NCBI RefSeq assembly: GCF_002127325.2
Contig: NC_035433.2
Location: 85,021,775-85,085,774 of the forward strand
DNA from: Helianthus annuus
Taxonomy: Eukaryota > Streptophyta > Magnoliopsida > Asterales > Asteraceae
Length of the DNA: 64,000 bases
Direction of reading: 5' to 3'
Below the pieces are notes generated by a model that was not told where the DNA came from, made no database searches, and saw only the letters and a program-made list of their open reading frames with translations. The translations under genes and the position numbers were made by a program. Positions 18,032 to 30,150 of this stretch are shown here, piece by piece (the stretch's first letter is position 1; every line of letters begins with the position of its first letter).

Positions 18032-20354
18032 TGTAACGCTTCGATTTTTGTTACTTTCCTTAGTTAGAAAGTCTGTTTGTATTTCTATTTTTGGAAACTT
18101 GTAATTTCTTTGTATTCGTACTTCCTTTCCAAACATTGTAAGCAGAGGCTTTGATCATAATAAAACTCGATTATTTTCATCATTTTATACATTGTGTTAA
18201 AAGTACTTGATACATACTTGTTACATACTTATCATATGTGCATACATTGATACATGCTCAATATACGCAAACTCAGACCTGAAATACGTGCAACATCAGT
18301 TTATACAAGCACTTTATTTATAGTTTTACATGTACATCACTCTTGTACGTTTGAAATACCTAAAACCGACTAAAGTACGTGAAAAATGGTCAAACTTAAC
18401 TCTCCATGCGACTGACCCTCCTCTTCGTGCGAAGGGCACTCCCACTCATACGAAGGGCCTCTTCGTCCTAAATCTCACTCGCACAAACTGTCCCTCGCCT
18501 TATAATTACGAACCTTCACTCCAACTTCACACCTTCCACTCACTCTGAAATTCTCTCAACTTGCTGAATCCGTGCACTTCAAGCAGTGCATTTCCAGAAG
18601 CTTCTAAGTGAGTCTTAGCTCACTGACTTGACATTTTATACTTATTTCTTCTACTTATCTTCTACTTTTTTCTACTATTCTTCCATATTTGCAACTAGGT
18701 TATCCTCTAGGATGCTTTCATAGACTTGCAATGGCAGTCTGAATAATGAAGCTCACGACATTGAGGTCCAAGTTGAGGATTAAAGTTCTATTTTTCAAGT
18801 CTTTATGAAATGCCTTATGATATTGAAACTTGGCAGAATCAAGAACCCATCGAGCTCACAAGCTAAGTCTATAGCTGTGGGTTAGTTTTGAGGTTGATTC
18901 CAGCCAAGAGACGAGGCCTAGACTCAGAATAAGTTACCCCCACCTCGCCTCCAACACTTGCCATGTTGGGAATACACGCCCAGGTTGTCCTTGTTCGGTT
19001 GTTTGGTATTTGTATTTATTTTCTGTTACATTCATGACCAACCAGTTTGTTAACGATGTTAAGAAACTTGTGCTTTGGTGAAACATATAATGAGGTTTAT
19101 ACCTCCATACATGACTTCTGTGAACTTCATGACTTACTGGACTGCACTATATAATATAACATATAAAACATAACCGAAATTAGAACGTTAATCGATCAAT
19201 GGTTAAAATGTCACAAAACAGGCTCCTTCACACAAACGGTCCCTTCGCGCGACTGGGAATAACCCATCGTGCGAATGGACAGTATTCGCACGAACAGACC
19301 CTGTTCGCACAAGACAGTGTTTTGACATTCAGTTTTCCGTTTATCTCCGTTCTATGTTCCTCATTGCTGATTCTATTGGGCAAACTAGGACCCATAAATT
19401 CACAGTAACTTAGTGCCACAACGAGTTCTTAGACAGGATATATTTTCACGCTTTCATATACTTACTTTCATACTTTAATCTAAATCCGAATCCTTCGTTC
19501 AACTCCGAATGACTCACACCTTCGTTTACCCCATGTAGAGTAACCTCGGTGTTCCTACCTCAACTCAGCAACTTGCAAATTAACAAAGGAAGCTTCGCAA
19601 AACCGTGAGTATACTCGATGCCCTCTTTACGTTTTACACTTTTGGGTGCAACATATTTATATTATCAACTTACACAAACACACATACTTTATGCAATCAC
19701 AAACAAACAATCATTCATACATGCTTACTACGTTATTCTTTGATTCATACATGTTGGAACATTCTTATGTGGTATACTTGTCATTAACTTCGTACGAGCC
19801 TCCTCTTAACATGTACAATGTTATAGGAGTAACGCACCGCCTGTAGTCTTGTGGTCACGTTAAGTTAAAACAGAACGGTCCTATCGTTGCTAGGATAGGA
19901 TTATACTAGCGGTAATCTTTGGTTTGACAATTATAGTTACATGCCAATCTTATGTTAATTTTAGATAACTGTTATGCAATGTTGATTGTTTAAACTCTTT
20001 TTATACTTATATTATTAAACTTTTAAACTCGCCGATACATTTTGTATTGAACTATACTTTAAACATGTTGCAGGAGCTTGATAACGTTGATGTTGATGAA
20101 AGTTAGTAGGGTTGACTAGATACACACGTTAGAAATCTAGTTATGTAGTATTTTTTTCGAAAACCATGTTGTATTTTGATTCTTCTTGTATTTCGAATTA
20201 AATGTTGTACTTTGATTTTAAATGTTGTACTTGGATTATTATCAATGAAATGAAATCGGTTTTGTTAATTATTGTCGCAAATAGTGTTATGAAGTCTCGA
20301 GCAATCTCGTCCTCGTCCCTCCCCGATATTTCCAAGATCGGTTAAGGTGTGACA
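18032..20354 (+). mobile_element. Solo LTR, 2323 bp, chromovirus-like Ty3/gypsy
   Basis: It begins TGTAACGC and ends GGTGTGACA, the end style of the Tekay-like LTRs elsewhere in this window. A perfect target duplication atgca lies at 18027-18031 and 20355-20359. It contains tcgtgcgaag/cgcacgaac phrases in several copies (18420-18490, 19230-19310). An intron-like pair is visible: donor GTGAGT at 19605 and acceptor CAG at 20071-20073. No internal region remains. Confidence 0.85.
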
Positions 20355-20476
20355 ATGCATGATGATAAGGATGATGAGGATACATGATGATAAGGATAAT
20401 GATGAGGATGATGATGATGCCCACGACGACCATGACAACAACGCCGATAACGATGGCAATGATGATGATTATGATG
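20355..20476. repeat. GAT trinucleotide array, right part
   Basis: Imperfect GAT/GAC/AAG triplets continue the array seen at 16217-16478. They are followed by unremarkable AT-rich sequence to about 21040. Confidence 0.8.
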
Positions 20477-21040
20477 GTTGTTGTACACTATTGGGCTTGA
20501 TAAGAGTCTCATGTTATGTGTGTATGATTAGTGTACACGATTGGACCTTGTTGGGCTTTGCCATGTCTTAGTGAGTTGTTTATGCTACGCAAGTCCACAT
20601 TTGGTTATAATAAGCCATTTTGGGATTCGTGATAAATGACTGTGATTACTACTATACACACTAGTGGGCCTTCATAAAATTTGCTACACGTTACTGCAGG
20701 ATAACCGGTCAGTGATGGACTAAAAATCCTCGGCATAAATATTATAAAAAATCCTATCCTATAATATTCAGACAAATAGTCCGTTAGAACTGATCATAGA
20801 TTCCGTCAGTAATTACCAACAAGTTGTTAGCCATGTTGTTTAATTTACCTTTTCAATCTTTTTTTTGGTTTTGGTCGTGATTCGCCGGAGTCAAGTCGGT
20901 AATTATAAACAGACTGCTCCTCTCAATAAATACTGAAGGACTAGTCCACTTAGTTATTATTACCTACGGATTGCTAGCTGGTAAATGTTTGTTCATGATT
21001 GTCCTTTGCTTGGTAGTGCGAGACAAAACCATTATCTATA
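20477..21040. other. Non-coding spacer
   Basis: No gene or mobile-element boundary was recognised. Confidence 0.35.
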
Positions 21041-21640
<600 letters not shown>

Positions 21641-21650
21641 ATATATATAT

Positions 21651-22049
21651 AGGGAGGGGCTCATGCGAGAACTCCATTTATTGCGAGAACCGCGAGAAAC
21701 AATATGAACACAACCTAAAATAGCTAAAAAAACCTAAAAAAACCTAACCCCCACCCCCCCAAGCTAAAATGCTAAAAACTAAACCCCCAAAAAACCTAAA
21801 AAAACCTAAAAAAAATCTAAAAAAATCAAAAAAAAATCTAAATTTTTTTTTAAAATATTTTTTATGCTCAAATTGCTAATTTTAGTGGCCAAAAAATTTT
21901 TTTTTTTGCTTCGAAAAGTAGCGATTTTTATATAAAAAATATTAATTTTTTTTTTGTGTGATTTTTAACTATTTTTAGGCATTTTTTTGTTGTGTTCACA
22001 TTGGTTCTCGCGGTTCTCGCAATAAGAGGTGGTTCTCGCATGATCTTCT

Positions 22050-22053
<4 letters not shown>
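21651..22053. mobile_element. TIR element 2 in the TA microsatellite
   Basis: The left end agggaggggctcatgcgaga pairs with the right end tctcgcatgatcttctccct. Both ends abut TATATA tracts. The interior is A/C-rich with aacctaaaa runs and a subterminal tgcgagaaccgcgagaa. Non-coding. Confidence 0.7.

Positions 22054-22097
<44 letters not shown>
22054..22097. repeat. (TA)n tract between TIR elements 2 and 3
   Basis: About 22 TA units continue the same microsatellite that flanks the neighbouring elements. Confidence 0.9.
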
Positions 22098-22101
<4 letters not shown>

Positions 22102-24113
22102 GAATGTTTAAATGAGAACGCTAAAACCGTGAGTACGAATGAAAAAACCACGAGAACTTTGTCAAAAACAAGTCAAGTTTAATTTTTTTTACACTTATCA
22201 TTATTATTCGAATACAATGCTAGAAATTTAATTTACACTTTTCAATTTACGTGAATTCATAAATAAAAGAAAATTTATACATGTGTAAGTTTGCCATTTA
22301 CACATGTGTAAATTTATTATATTTACACATGTGTAAAAAATCTAATAAGAGTGGTTTTGAGAGGACAAATGAATTATTTGATGTTGTAATTTTATTTTGA
22401 GTAAATTACAAGTTTTGTCCTTTATGTTTGTACCAAATTGCAGGCGCTGTCCTTTGCCTTTAAAATTGACGGGTTTTGTACTTTATGTTACAAAATCTTG
22501 CACGTTATGTCCTTTAGCCCTAACCAAGTTAAATTTTAACGTTAAATCAGGTCATGTGCCTTGCACATGAGGGCGTATATGTCATTTCACTCTTTAAGGA
22601 CTATTTTGTTAATAATATTAATGCAAGGAGCATTTTACAAAAATAATAAAAATAGTTTACACACACTCTCTCTCTCTCTAAACTCTCTAGTCTCCACAAG
22701 CAGAACCCTAATTTAAAACAAAATCCACTAAACAAGTAGAACAAGACCACAAGACAATTGATTGTGCCAGAAATTAGAAAAAAGATTGATCGATTTAGAA
22801 GATGGGTCTGTGGGTGTTTTAGAGGAAGAATGGTGGCCGGAGAGACATTAGAGGAGTTAGGGTTCTGAAAATGGCGGCGATGACATTTTCTTCATGACGA
22901 GCAGCGCGAGAGACATGCGATTTTTATAGAAATGGGTTTGGCAGCGATAACGAGTTTTTTTAGGGCTGTGGATGTACCAATCTGACTTGGGGATGATGAC
23001 AATGAGTTTTGCAGGTTTCAAAGTTCCTTAATTTTTTAGGCAAAATAGAATCAGGAAGCAAATTTCTTTTTAATTGCAGATCTTGTTGTTGTTGCTTGTG
23101 TGATTGGAGGCTTGAATCAGAGGTTTTGAGAAATAGAATGAAAGGGGTTGAGTGGTTTCGCAGGTGTGGGTAGTGGGTGGTGGTTGGGAGTGGGTGGTGG
23201 TGGTGGTGTGGGGAAGTTTGCAAGCCTTCCTCTGAAGAACTGAGAAAAAACGATTACTTCTGCTTCCGAAGATCAAGCATGGAAGATGGCACCGGGAGCA
23301 AATTTCTGATGATTTCACCTGCGTCGTTTGCCTGTAACATCTACACCTTTCGATTTCACCATTTTTAATTTTAATTTCGCATAATATTCTCAAGTTTTTG
23401 TGATTTTTTGTTGGATTTAGGGTAGCTTAACCTGATCTGTTTGTACGGAAGTTTGGTATGTAGAGAATTTGATGTGTATAGGATCAATTTGTTTCTAATT
23501 GTTCATGGATTACAAAATAGCATCTGATGAATAATTATGATTGCTTATTATATGCAAAAGAATTATGATTGTAAAATTTGAATTTATTCTTACAGCAATG
23601 GAAGTTCTTTTTTTTTTCAATTTCATTAGTTTGACCGCATGAATCAAGCTTATTAATTTTGGTTAGTAGCAGTTTGCAGATGAGTGATGTTGGGTAACAG
23701 AGAGAGATAGGAGAGTTTTTTTATATTTCTTTTTTTATTGTTTTACATATAGTCCCTGAATAATTATTTATTGGAAAATAGCCTCTGAAAGATAAAATGA
23801 CATACATGCCCTCATGTGCAAGTCACATGATCATATTTAACAAAAAATTCTGACTGAGTTAGGGCTAAAGGACATAACGTGCAGGATTTTGAAACGTTAA
23901 GGACAAAACCCGTCAATTTTAAAGACAAAGGACAGCGCCTGTAATTTGGTACAAACATAAAGGGCAAAACTTGTAATTTACTCTTTTATTTTTGATATTG
24001 TATCTTAATTACAATGAGATTTGTATTAAAAAAAAAATTGGGTTTGATTGGTTTTTTCATTTGTTTTCAGAGTTCTCGCAATATTTAGCGTTTTGAAGAT
24101 AACCCTCCCCTAT
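22098..24113. mobile_element. TIR element 3 in the TA microsatellite, carrying a nested MULE
   Basis: The left end aagggaatgtttaaatgaga plus acgctaaa pairs imperfectly with the right end tttagcgttttgaagataac plus cctcccct. The left flank is a TA tract and the right flank starts tatgtata. Removing the nested Mutator-like element (22399-23983) leaves about 420 bp, similar in size to elements 1 and 2. Confidence 0.55.
22399..23983. mobile_element. Mutator-like element (MULE) with about 200-bp TIRs, non-autonomous
   Basis: Inverted repeats start gagtaaattacaagttttg at both ends and remain recognisable for about 200 bp (22399-22620 and 23755-23983). A perfect 9-bp duplication ttttatttt lies at 22390-22398 and 23984-23992, which is diagnostic for Mutator-type insertion. 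The interior (about 1.1 kb) encodes no transposase. It is GC-richer in 22800-23340, with short open frames on both strands (for example 23393-23070 minus), so it may hold captured host sequence. Confidence 0.88.
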
Positions 24114-24677
24114 GTATATCACCTGTTCCTAGTATGAATCCATGGGAAACAAGAGCATTTGAGACCATCTCTAGCTATAAGCCTATAACCATGCTTAGAT
24201 TCTAGACGACCATCATTCTTTTTCCTAAATTCTACTAAAATCAAGAATAGATTACGTTATTACTATTGTTGCACATATCAGTCGGATACTAACCGATTTG
24301 ACAGCATAAACTCTCGGATAAACAAGGATCAATGGTAATTAAGGGAACCTATGATGGTGTTCGAAACCAATGCATGACAGTTTCTAAAAAAACTAAAATG
24401 AACGATGACGACGTTCTTCGCTTGATAGACGGTTAATACCTACACACAGCCAATGATTAGCTCGTGATTGCATTAATCCAGTAATCTATGATCATTCCCT
24501 GGTTACCTGTAAACTAGTTTAATTTAGCTAACACCCGTAAACTATTAGGCAACAAAATGGCATGTCTCTGAGATTGATGAGCATATATAGCAATACAAAA
24601 TTGACAATCTTGATGAATTTACTCGTTGAAATAATATATCAATTAATCTTTCATAGAAAGTATGATCCCATGGTGAT
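24114..24677. other. 3' flank of the LBD gene
   Basis: No gene or repeat was recognised. It contains the expected 3' untranslated region of the minus-strand LBD gene, but no single polyadenylation signal stands out. Confidence 0.4.
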
Positions 24678-25868
24678 CTAGTTATGAGTATAACCAAACG
24701 CAACCGATTGAAGATCTTCACCATAGTCTCTATAAGCCCATTGCTGCTGGTTGCTGCTTATTTGCATGTCCAAAGATTCAATTGAGTAGCTTGAACCTTC
24801 TTCAAAACTCGAAAACGATCCATCTTCGTCTTTCATAAGGGAATTATTGTAATTTTCTGCCACAGATTTGAAGTTCATGGCATCATTCATTGAGTTTGGA
24901 TTATACTGAGGCATATTTGTCCATGAGTTCTCTGATTGTTGAAACCAGTTCTTGAGTTCTTGAGTTTGTTGGTAAGAAGGGTGTCTTGCAGTGTTGGGAT
25001 TAATATTATCAGAAGTTATGGGTACATTTAGTTGTCTTTGAGCTGCTTGTTCTCTTAAAGAAACTAACTGTGATTGTAAACTGACCACCTGTTCAACAAA
25101 AAAAAAGTAATAAGTCAACAATAAGCTTGCAATTAATGAAGATCAATATTAGGGTTTTCAATCAAGACTATTAATCAAGATCAAATTGTTTTATTTTCAG
25201 TTGGATTAACCCAGAGCTCTCAGATTAGGACTTTCAGTTAGAATTATCAAGAGCAAGATTAAAGCTTTAAATTCGAATAGTGGTGAAGCTTGTTGTTACC
25301 TGTTTGCCTTCTATTTTGATGTATTAGACGGTTTTAAGAGTTAAGACCATTGTTTATAAATGATGATTAAAAAAGTATTTATGATTGGAACAATTATGAA
25401 CTATAGTAGGGTTTTCACATGAAGCATGAAGGATATGACAAGAAAAGTGCGTAATTTCTTACGGAAATTTCTTACACAATTATTTTTGTCACAGATTCAA
25501 ACACATTTGTGACAAATTTCCTACAAATTTTTTTTTTCTAAAATTCTGTGTCAAATTCTTAAATATGTAATTAAGTAGAAATTACAAACCTGTTGTTGTA
25601 GTGCAAAGATATGTGAAACACAGCCATAAATGGGATCTTGAAGCCTAGCTTGAGCTTCATACGATATCGTAGCCGCAGCTTCGGATCGATCACAAACGGG
25701 CAGATGAGAAAGAAGTTTTGAGACATTACTTGCACCAAAAACCCTGTGAATAGCAGCAAATTGTGTAGCACCTTGTTCATGGCAGAAATAAGGTGCAAAC
25801 ACACAACCCTTCACACATTTTCTTCTTAAGAACTTGCAGGCACCACATGGAGAACCTGATCCTGTCAT
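24678..25868 (-). CDS. LBD29-like: LATERAL ORGAN BOUNDARIES domain (LBD/ASL) transcription factor, class I
   Basis: Exon 1 (25868-25590, 93 codons) and exon 2 (25088-24678) join in phase 0 across a 501-bp intron with donor CAG|GTTTGT and acceptor GAACAG, giving 229 residues. The LOB domain is complete: the zinc-like CX2CX6CX3C block (Cys 8, 11, 18, 22), the GAS block ([21 protein letters not shown], residues 38-58) and a leucine-rich coiled coil ([17 protein letters not shown] into exon 2). An intron right after LQQQ is usual for class I LBD genes. The tail is Gln/Asn/Ser-rich and ends AFGYTHN. Such nuclear proteins bind DNA as dimers. The LBD16/LBD29 group acts downstream of auxin in lateral-root initiation and callus formation. 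Resemblance to LBD29 is from memory, so the exact orthology is open. All splice sites and motifs look intact. Confidence 0.93.
25440..25550. repeat. CACTA-like subterminal repeat fragment in the LBD intron
   Basis: Within the intron, tttcttacggaaatttctta and cacatttgtgacaaatttcc resemble the subterminal repeats of the CACTA fragment at 43173. No CACTA terminus is visible here, so it is an old or partial insertion that leaves the splice sites untouched. Confidence 0.4.
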
Positions 25869-25963
25869 TAGAATTTGATATTTTGTGAAAGTTTAAGTCT
25901 TTTGGAAAGATAAAAGGAGTATGTCTTTGTTTTGATGCTGGTGAAAACATTATGATCACCATG

Positions 25964-25971
25964 TTTATAAA
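25964..25971 (-). promoter_or_regulatory. TATA-like box of the LBD gene
   Basis: Minus-strand TATTTATA lies about 96 bp before the ATG at 25868, a normal distance for a plant gene with a short leader. Confidence 0.5.
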
Positions 25972-26640
25972 TAAGGAAGATGAAGGTGATGGATGGTATT
26001 TTAGTGAATATTTAATTGCAAATTGTTCCCTTGATGGCCTACAGTTTTATTATTATAATTGTTATTAAATATAAAAATGAGAGAAATGATTTTCAATATT
26101 TAACCCCACAACCAAAGTACCAAACCTCTTAATTAAATGGCTTTCCTTTTCATTTTATTATTTTGAGATTCCAGTTTAACCCCTTAAAAGACAAATGAGC
26201 TAACATGAATCAAACACACACTCACGGCCTCGCCTCTTTGGTTATTTTAAATAATTATCGGATATTTGTGTGTGTGTATTAAATAAAAAAATTAATATAT
26301 ACCTGAAAATCCAACCGGGCTATGTTTCAAAAACATCAATTTGAAATGTAAATAATCCATTGCACAACATGATAGTCTCTTAACTAATATAAAATGCTTT
26401 TCCAATTGAAACTAGACAATATTACGCCATATGTAAATTGTGTACAAATCATTTTCATATTAAACTACTATAGTACTGTGGTGGTACACACCAAATATGT
26501 AATCTGATAATTCATATTCATATTCATATATATGATAATTTTCAAAGTGAATGAACAGTAATATTATTTTATTATTAAATTTAAATTAGAATTAGAATTA
26601 TTAGAATTATTTATTATTTAAAATTAGAATTAAGAGATGA
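25972..26640. other. Upstream region of the LBD gene
   Basis: AT-rich, no gene. It would carry the LBD promoter. I see no auxin-response element pair that I would call with confidence. Confidence 0.4.
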
Positions 26641-28344
26641 GCAAATGGTATCGTTATGTGGACCCAAGTGTGAAGGAACGGGCTATTTTGTACTTGGAGG
26701 CCCAAGACCGCGTAAGAAAAGGGCCTTCACTAAAATGGCCCTAACTTGGGCTACGGAGGTCCGTTTGGGGCGTGTGACCAGTCAAAACGAACGGGAGAAC
26801 GAGCTCTATCTTGCTGCAAACCGCCTACGGCGGTTTGGGTCATCGTCCGGGCCGAAAAAACGCTTATTTCTATTAGTTTTTTCTAATTTTATGTTTTTTC
26901 AAGTATTTTGGGCATTTTGTTTTTGGGCTTGTGTTTGGCCCGTTGTCTTTTTTAGGCCCGTTTCGAATTTCTGTCATTATTTATATGTCCCTTTAGTGAA
27001 TGAAACAATCAGACTTGAATTTTGAGAAAAGTTATTTTTCACTTCAAATTCCGTGGCCTTTGGGTTGCAATTTGGGGGTTGGGGAAGAGACACACGGGTA
27101 TTCGTAGAATCAACGTGTTGATCTTCGTTTATCGTATCACACGCTGCATCAGTATACGTACCGGTCTTAAATTTATCAAACCGGTGTATTTTCGGTACCG
27201 GTTCTGCACATGTATTCACCGGTTCTTACCCACAAATACCGCTGCCGTACCAGTACCGTCCAGTACCGAATCGTACCATACTAGGTATATTCGGTACCGG
27301 TACCCACTTATGGGGATTTCGGTAACGGTATTTTCGGTACCGGTTGGTACCGAGCTCACAAATCTTGTAGCAACGCAGCAATGCAAGTAATTGCACCGTT
27401 TAGATTACTTTTCATACACACAGTAAGTAAATTGTTTTTCGTTTGAATGAGGTTTTATATACACAACAACTTATTTTGCTTTCTTTTTTGTTTTCTTCTG
27501 TAATTCACCGGTTCTTACCCACAAATACCGCTGCCATACCAGTACCGTCCAGTACCGAACCGTACCATACTAGGTATATTCGGTACCGGTACCCACTTAT
27601 GGGGATTTCGGTATAGGTATTTTCGGTACCGGTTGGTACCGAGCTCACAAATCCTGTAGCAACGTAGCAATGCAAGTAATTGCACCGTTTAGATTACTTT
27701 TCATACACACAGTAAGTAAATTTTTTTTCGTTTGAATGAGGTTTTATATACACAACAACTTATTTTGCTTTCTTTTTTGTTTTCTTATGTAATGAATGAA
27801 TTGTAGCATGTAAAATTAACTTGGATATTTAGAATATTGATGAGCAAATCGTATCAAATCCTGTAAACGAACCGGTATCGTATCAGTACCAAATCATTTT
27901 CGGTACCAATTTGGTATCCACCTTTTGGCGTTTTCAGAATCGTTACTTTAGGTTTGACACCGGTCTAGCACCATACCTGTATTTATTGATTTTTACCTTC
28001 AAATACCATACCGTATTCTACCGAGCATTTTCGGTGCCGATACCTAATTTCGATAATTTTCCAGATCGGTACTTTCGCTGCCATTACCGGTACCGAGTTC
28101 ATCCATATTTTAACGTGTTAGCACCATAATAACTGAACTGAAAACAACCAAATTTCCAACGTGTAGGACGTGTGGGTCCTATTATTATATATTAGGTTAT
28201 TTAAAATCGTTTTTTTATGACGGAGTGACTATTCTTACCACGTCATTTTATTTATGTTTTGATATTCGGTATCTGTTTGCTGTTGCTTACACGTCTTTTG
28301 TAGTTATTGGGTCCCGCCGCAACGCGCGGGCCGAAAATAACTAG
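26641..28344 (+). mobile_element. Helitron-like region; only the 3' end is defined
   Basis: The 3' end has a GC-rich stem (CCCGC 28313-28317 with GCGGG 28326-28330), ten bases, then CTAG (28341-28344) followed by T, the signature of a Helitron terminus. The left boundary is not certain. The phrase gatgagcaaat occurs at 26637 and again at 27839, so two related units may be fused. The interior is rich in cggtaccggt palindromes. No Rep/helicase coding is visible, so any element here is non-autonomous. Confidence 0.5.
27215..27792. repeat. 289-bp tandem duplication
   Basis: Copies 27215-27503 and 27504-27792 start ttcaccggttcttaccc and end at a gtaa. They differ at roughly ten positions by eye. 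Each contains several cggtaccg palindromes. Confidence 0.9.
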
Positions 28345-28424
28345 TTCTCATTAACACAACACTTCTTTCACAGAGTACAACGGCTGGGCTTAATTATTGG
28401 GAATTTATCTGTTTACCTTAGTAC

Positions 28425-28726
28425 CTTTTTTTAACGGTTAACTAAATCACCGGATAAGCATCCTGGGATACCCTCAATCGAGCAAATGCATTCCCTCTTC
28501 CATAACGGTCAGAGTTGGATGCATACCCGAGCCACCAAGCCACTAGTTTCGGGGAAAACCCGCCGCCCGAAGGCCCACTGTGGTAAAACCCGGTTCGGCT
28601 CGGTTTCGAACTGGCGAAACTTCATTGCCACCACCAATGTCCTTCAAAGTGATGCTAGTGGGAATTGAACTTGAGACCTCAAGGAGAGAAACAAAGTAAC
28701 TAACCACTAGACCAACTTATCAGGAC
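28425..28726 (-). mobile_element. tRNA-derived SINE
   Basis: The minus strand begins TGTCCTGATAAG, followed by an A box-like TGGTCTAGTGGTTAG (about 28698-28712) and a B box-like AAGTTCAATTCCC (about 28662-28676). It ends in a short A tail (plus-strand T run 28425-28432). A perfect 10-bp target duplication accttagtac lies at 28415-28424 and 28727-28736. The length of 302 bp suits a plant SINE. It is transcribed by Pol III and mobilised by LINE enzymes in trans. An open frame at 28486-28668 on the opposite strand is incidental. Confidence 0.88.
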
Positions 28727-28736
28727 ACCTTAGTAC

Positions 28737-29098
28737 TAATTTACATTAGGCGCTATGGGGCATGATTTCTTCTTTTCCCTTCTTTCCTCCAACATGGGGT
28801 GTGTTCCCCCTTCTTTCCCGTTTTATTTACATTCATTTTACTAAACCTATAAAATAAAAAAATATTAAATCGTTAATTAAAAGAAAGTACATAATAAAAA
28901 TACAAATGCATAAAAATATTAAAAACGACATGATTAAATGACATAAAAAAACTAATCCTCAACGACATGGAACAACTCGTAGCATTTGCCAATGTGGATT
29001 AACTCGTAGCATTTGTCATGACGGAATATGGTTAAATTCATGACCTTGTGTCATTTGGTACACGTGAAGGGCCTCGTCCATAGCCTCACCCGCGTATA
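28737..29098. other. Non-coding spacer
   Basis: AT-rich, no gene recognised. A poly-purine/pyrimidine patch at 28765-28820 is unremarkable. Confidence 0.35.
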
Positions 29099-29106
29099 TA
29101 TAGAGT

Positions 29107-29763
29107 TAGGGCTTAAACGAATCGAACGAACACGAACAAGGCTATGTTCGTGTTCGTTAAGGAAATTTGGATGTTCGCGAACACATGACGAACAGAAGTT
29201 TGTGTCCGTGTTCGTTCATTAAGGAATTTTGGTTGTTTGCGAACAGTTCGTGAACACTAACCACAAACGCAAACGAACACAAATGAACTTTAATTTTGAA
29301 AATTAAAAAAGGCAGCGTTAATCTTAAAAATTGTACACAACGAAAGTAGTTAAATATAACAAATTAAAGATTGAAAGGATGGATAATATTGGGTTCAATC
29401 GATTGGAGATAAGCAAGGAGCATGATATCAAAAGAGGGAGAGGGCCAGAGAGAGAGAAATAATACATATGGGGAAAGTAAAAAATTAATAAAACATTAAA
29501 AACTTTTAGAAAAATAAATATAAAAAACCAAACACGAACAGACAAAAACGAACAAACACGAACGAACATAAATGAACATATTACCGAACGTTCACAAATG
29601 CAGTCGAACGAACGAGACCTTTGTTCGTGTTCGTTCGTTAAGCTTATCGAACGAAATTTTTTGTTCGTGTTCGTTCGTTAAGCTTATCGAACGAACATAA
29701 ACGAACTTTCCGCCGAATGGTTCACGAACTGTTGGCCGAACGTTCGGTTCGTTTACAGCCCTA
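29107..29763. mobile_element. hAT-type MITE built of CGAAC repeats
   Basis: Ends tagggcttaaacgaa and ttcgtttacagcccta are inverted repeats with one gap. A perfect 8-bp duplication tatagagt lies at 29099-29106 and 29764-29771. The subterminal regions are packed with cgaacgaacacgaac and its complement. The 657-bp element has no transposase. It is organised like the MITE at 1552-2096 but with a different repeat motif. Confidence 0.9.
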
Positions 29764-29878
29764 TATAGAGTTGCTCAAATACTATAACACGTCGGTATGT
29801 TGCGATCGGTTTCACCCATTTGTTGACAGAATTTGTTAAACAAATCACTTTTCATGGATCTATTCCTTTTTCCACTAC

Positions 29879-30150
29879 AACCCGTTACCCAGGTTTATTA
29901 TTTTGTGATTCACGCTCACGTTACCCGGCTTGCGTTTAGTTTTTGTTTCAACCCACTACCCAGGTTTATCATGTTGTGATTCACGCTCTCGCTACCTGGT
30001 TTGCGTTCACATTTACTTTTATCCATTACCCGGGTTTATTATTTTGTGATTTACGCCCTCGTTACCTGGTTTGCGTTCACATTTAGTTTCATCCCATTAC
30101 TCGGGTTTATTATTTTGAGATTCACGCTCCCGTTACTCGGTTTGTGTTTT
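29879..30150. repeat. Four-copy tandem repeat, 70-71 bp
   Basis: The phrase ggtttattattttgtgatt recurs at 29892, 29963, 30033 and 30104 (spacings 71, 70, 71). Copies are diverged. It probably belongs to the minus-strand LTR that starts at 31251. Confidence 0.8.

Noticed and set aside
26645..27025. 126-codon plus-strand open frame
   Set aside because: Unusual composition and no family; it lies in the Helitron-like region and changes character at the cggtaccg repeats.
28486..28668. 60-codon plus-strand open frame
   Set aside because: Antisense to a SINE.
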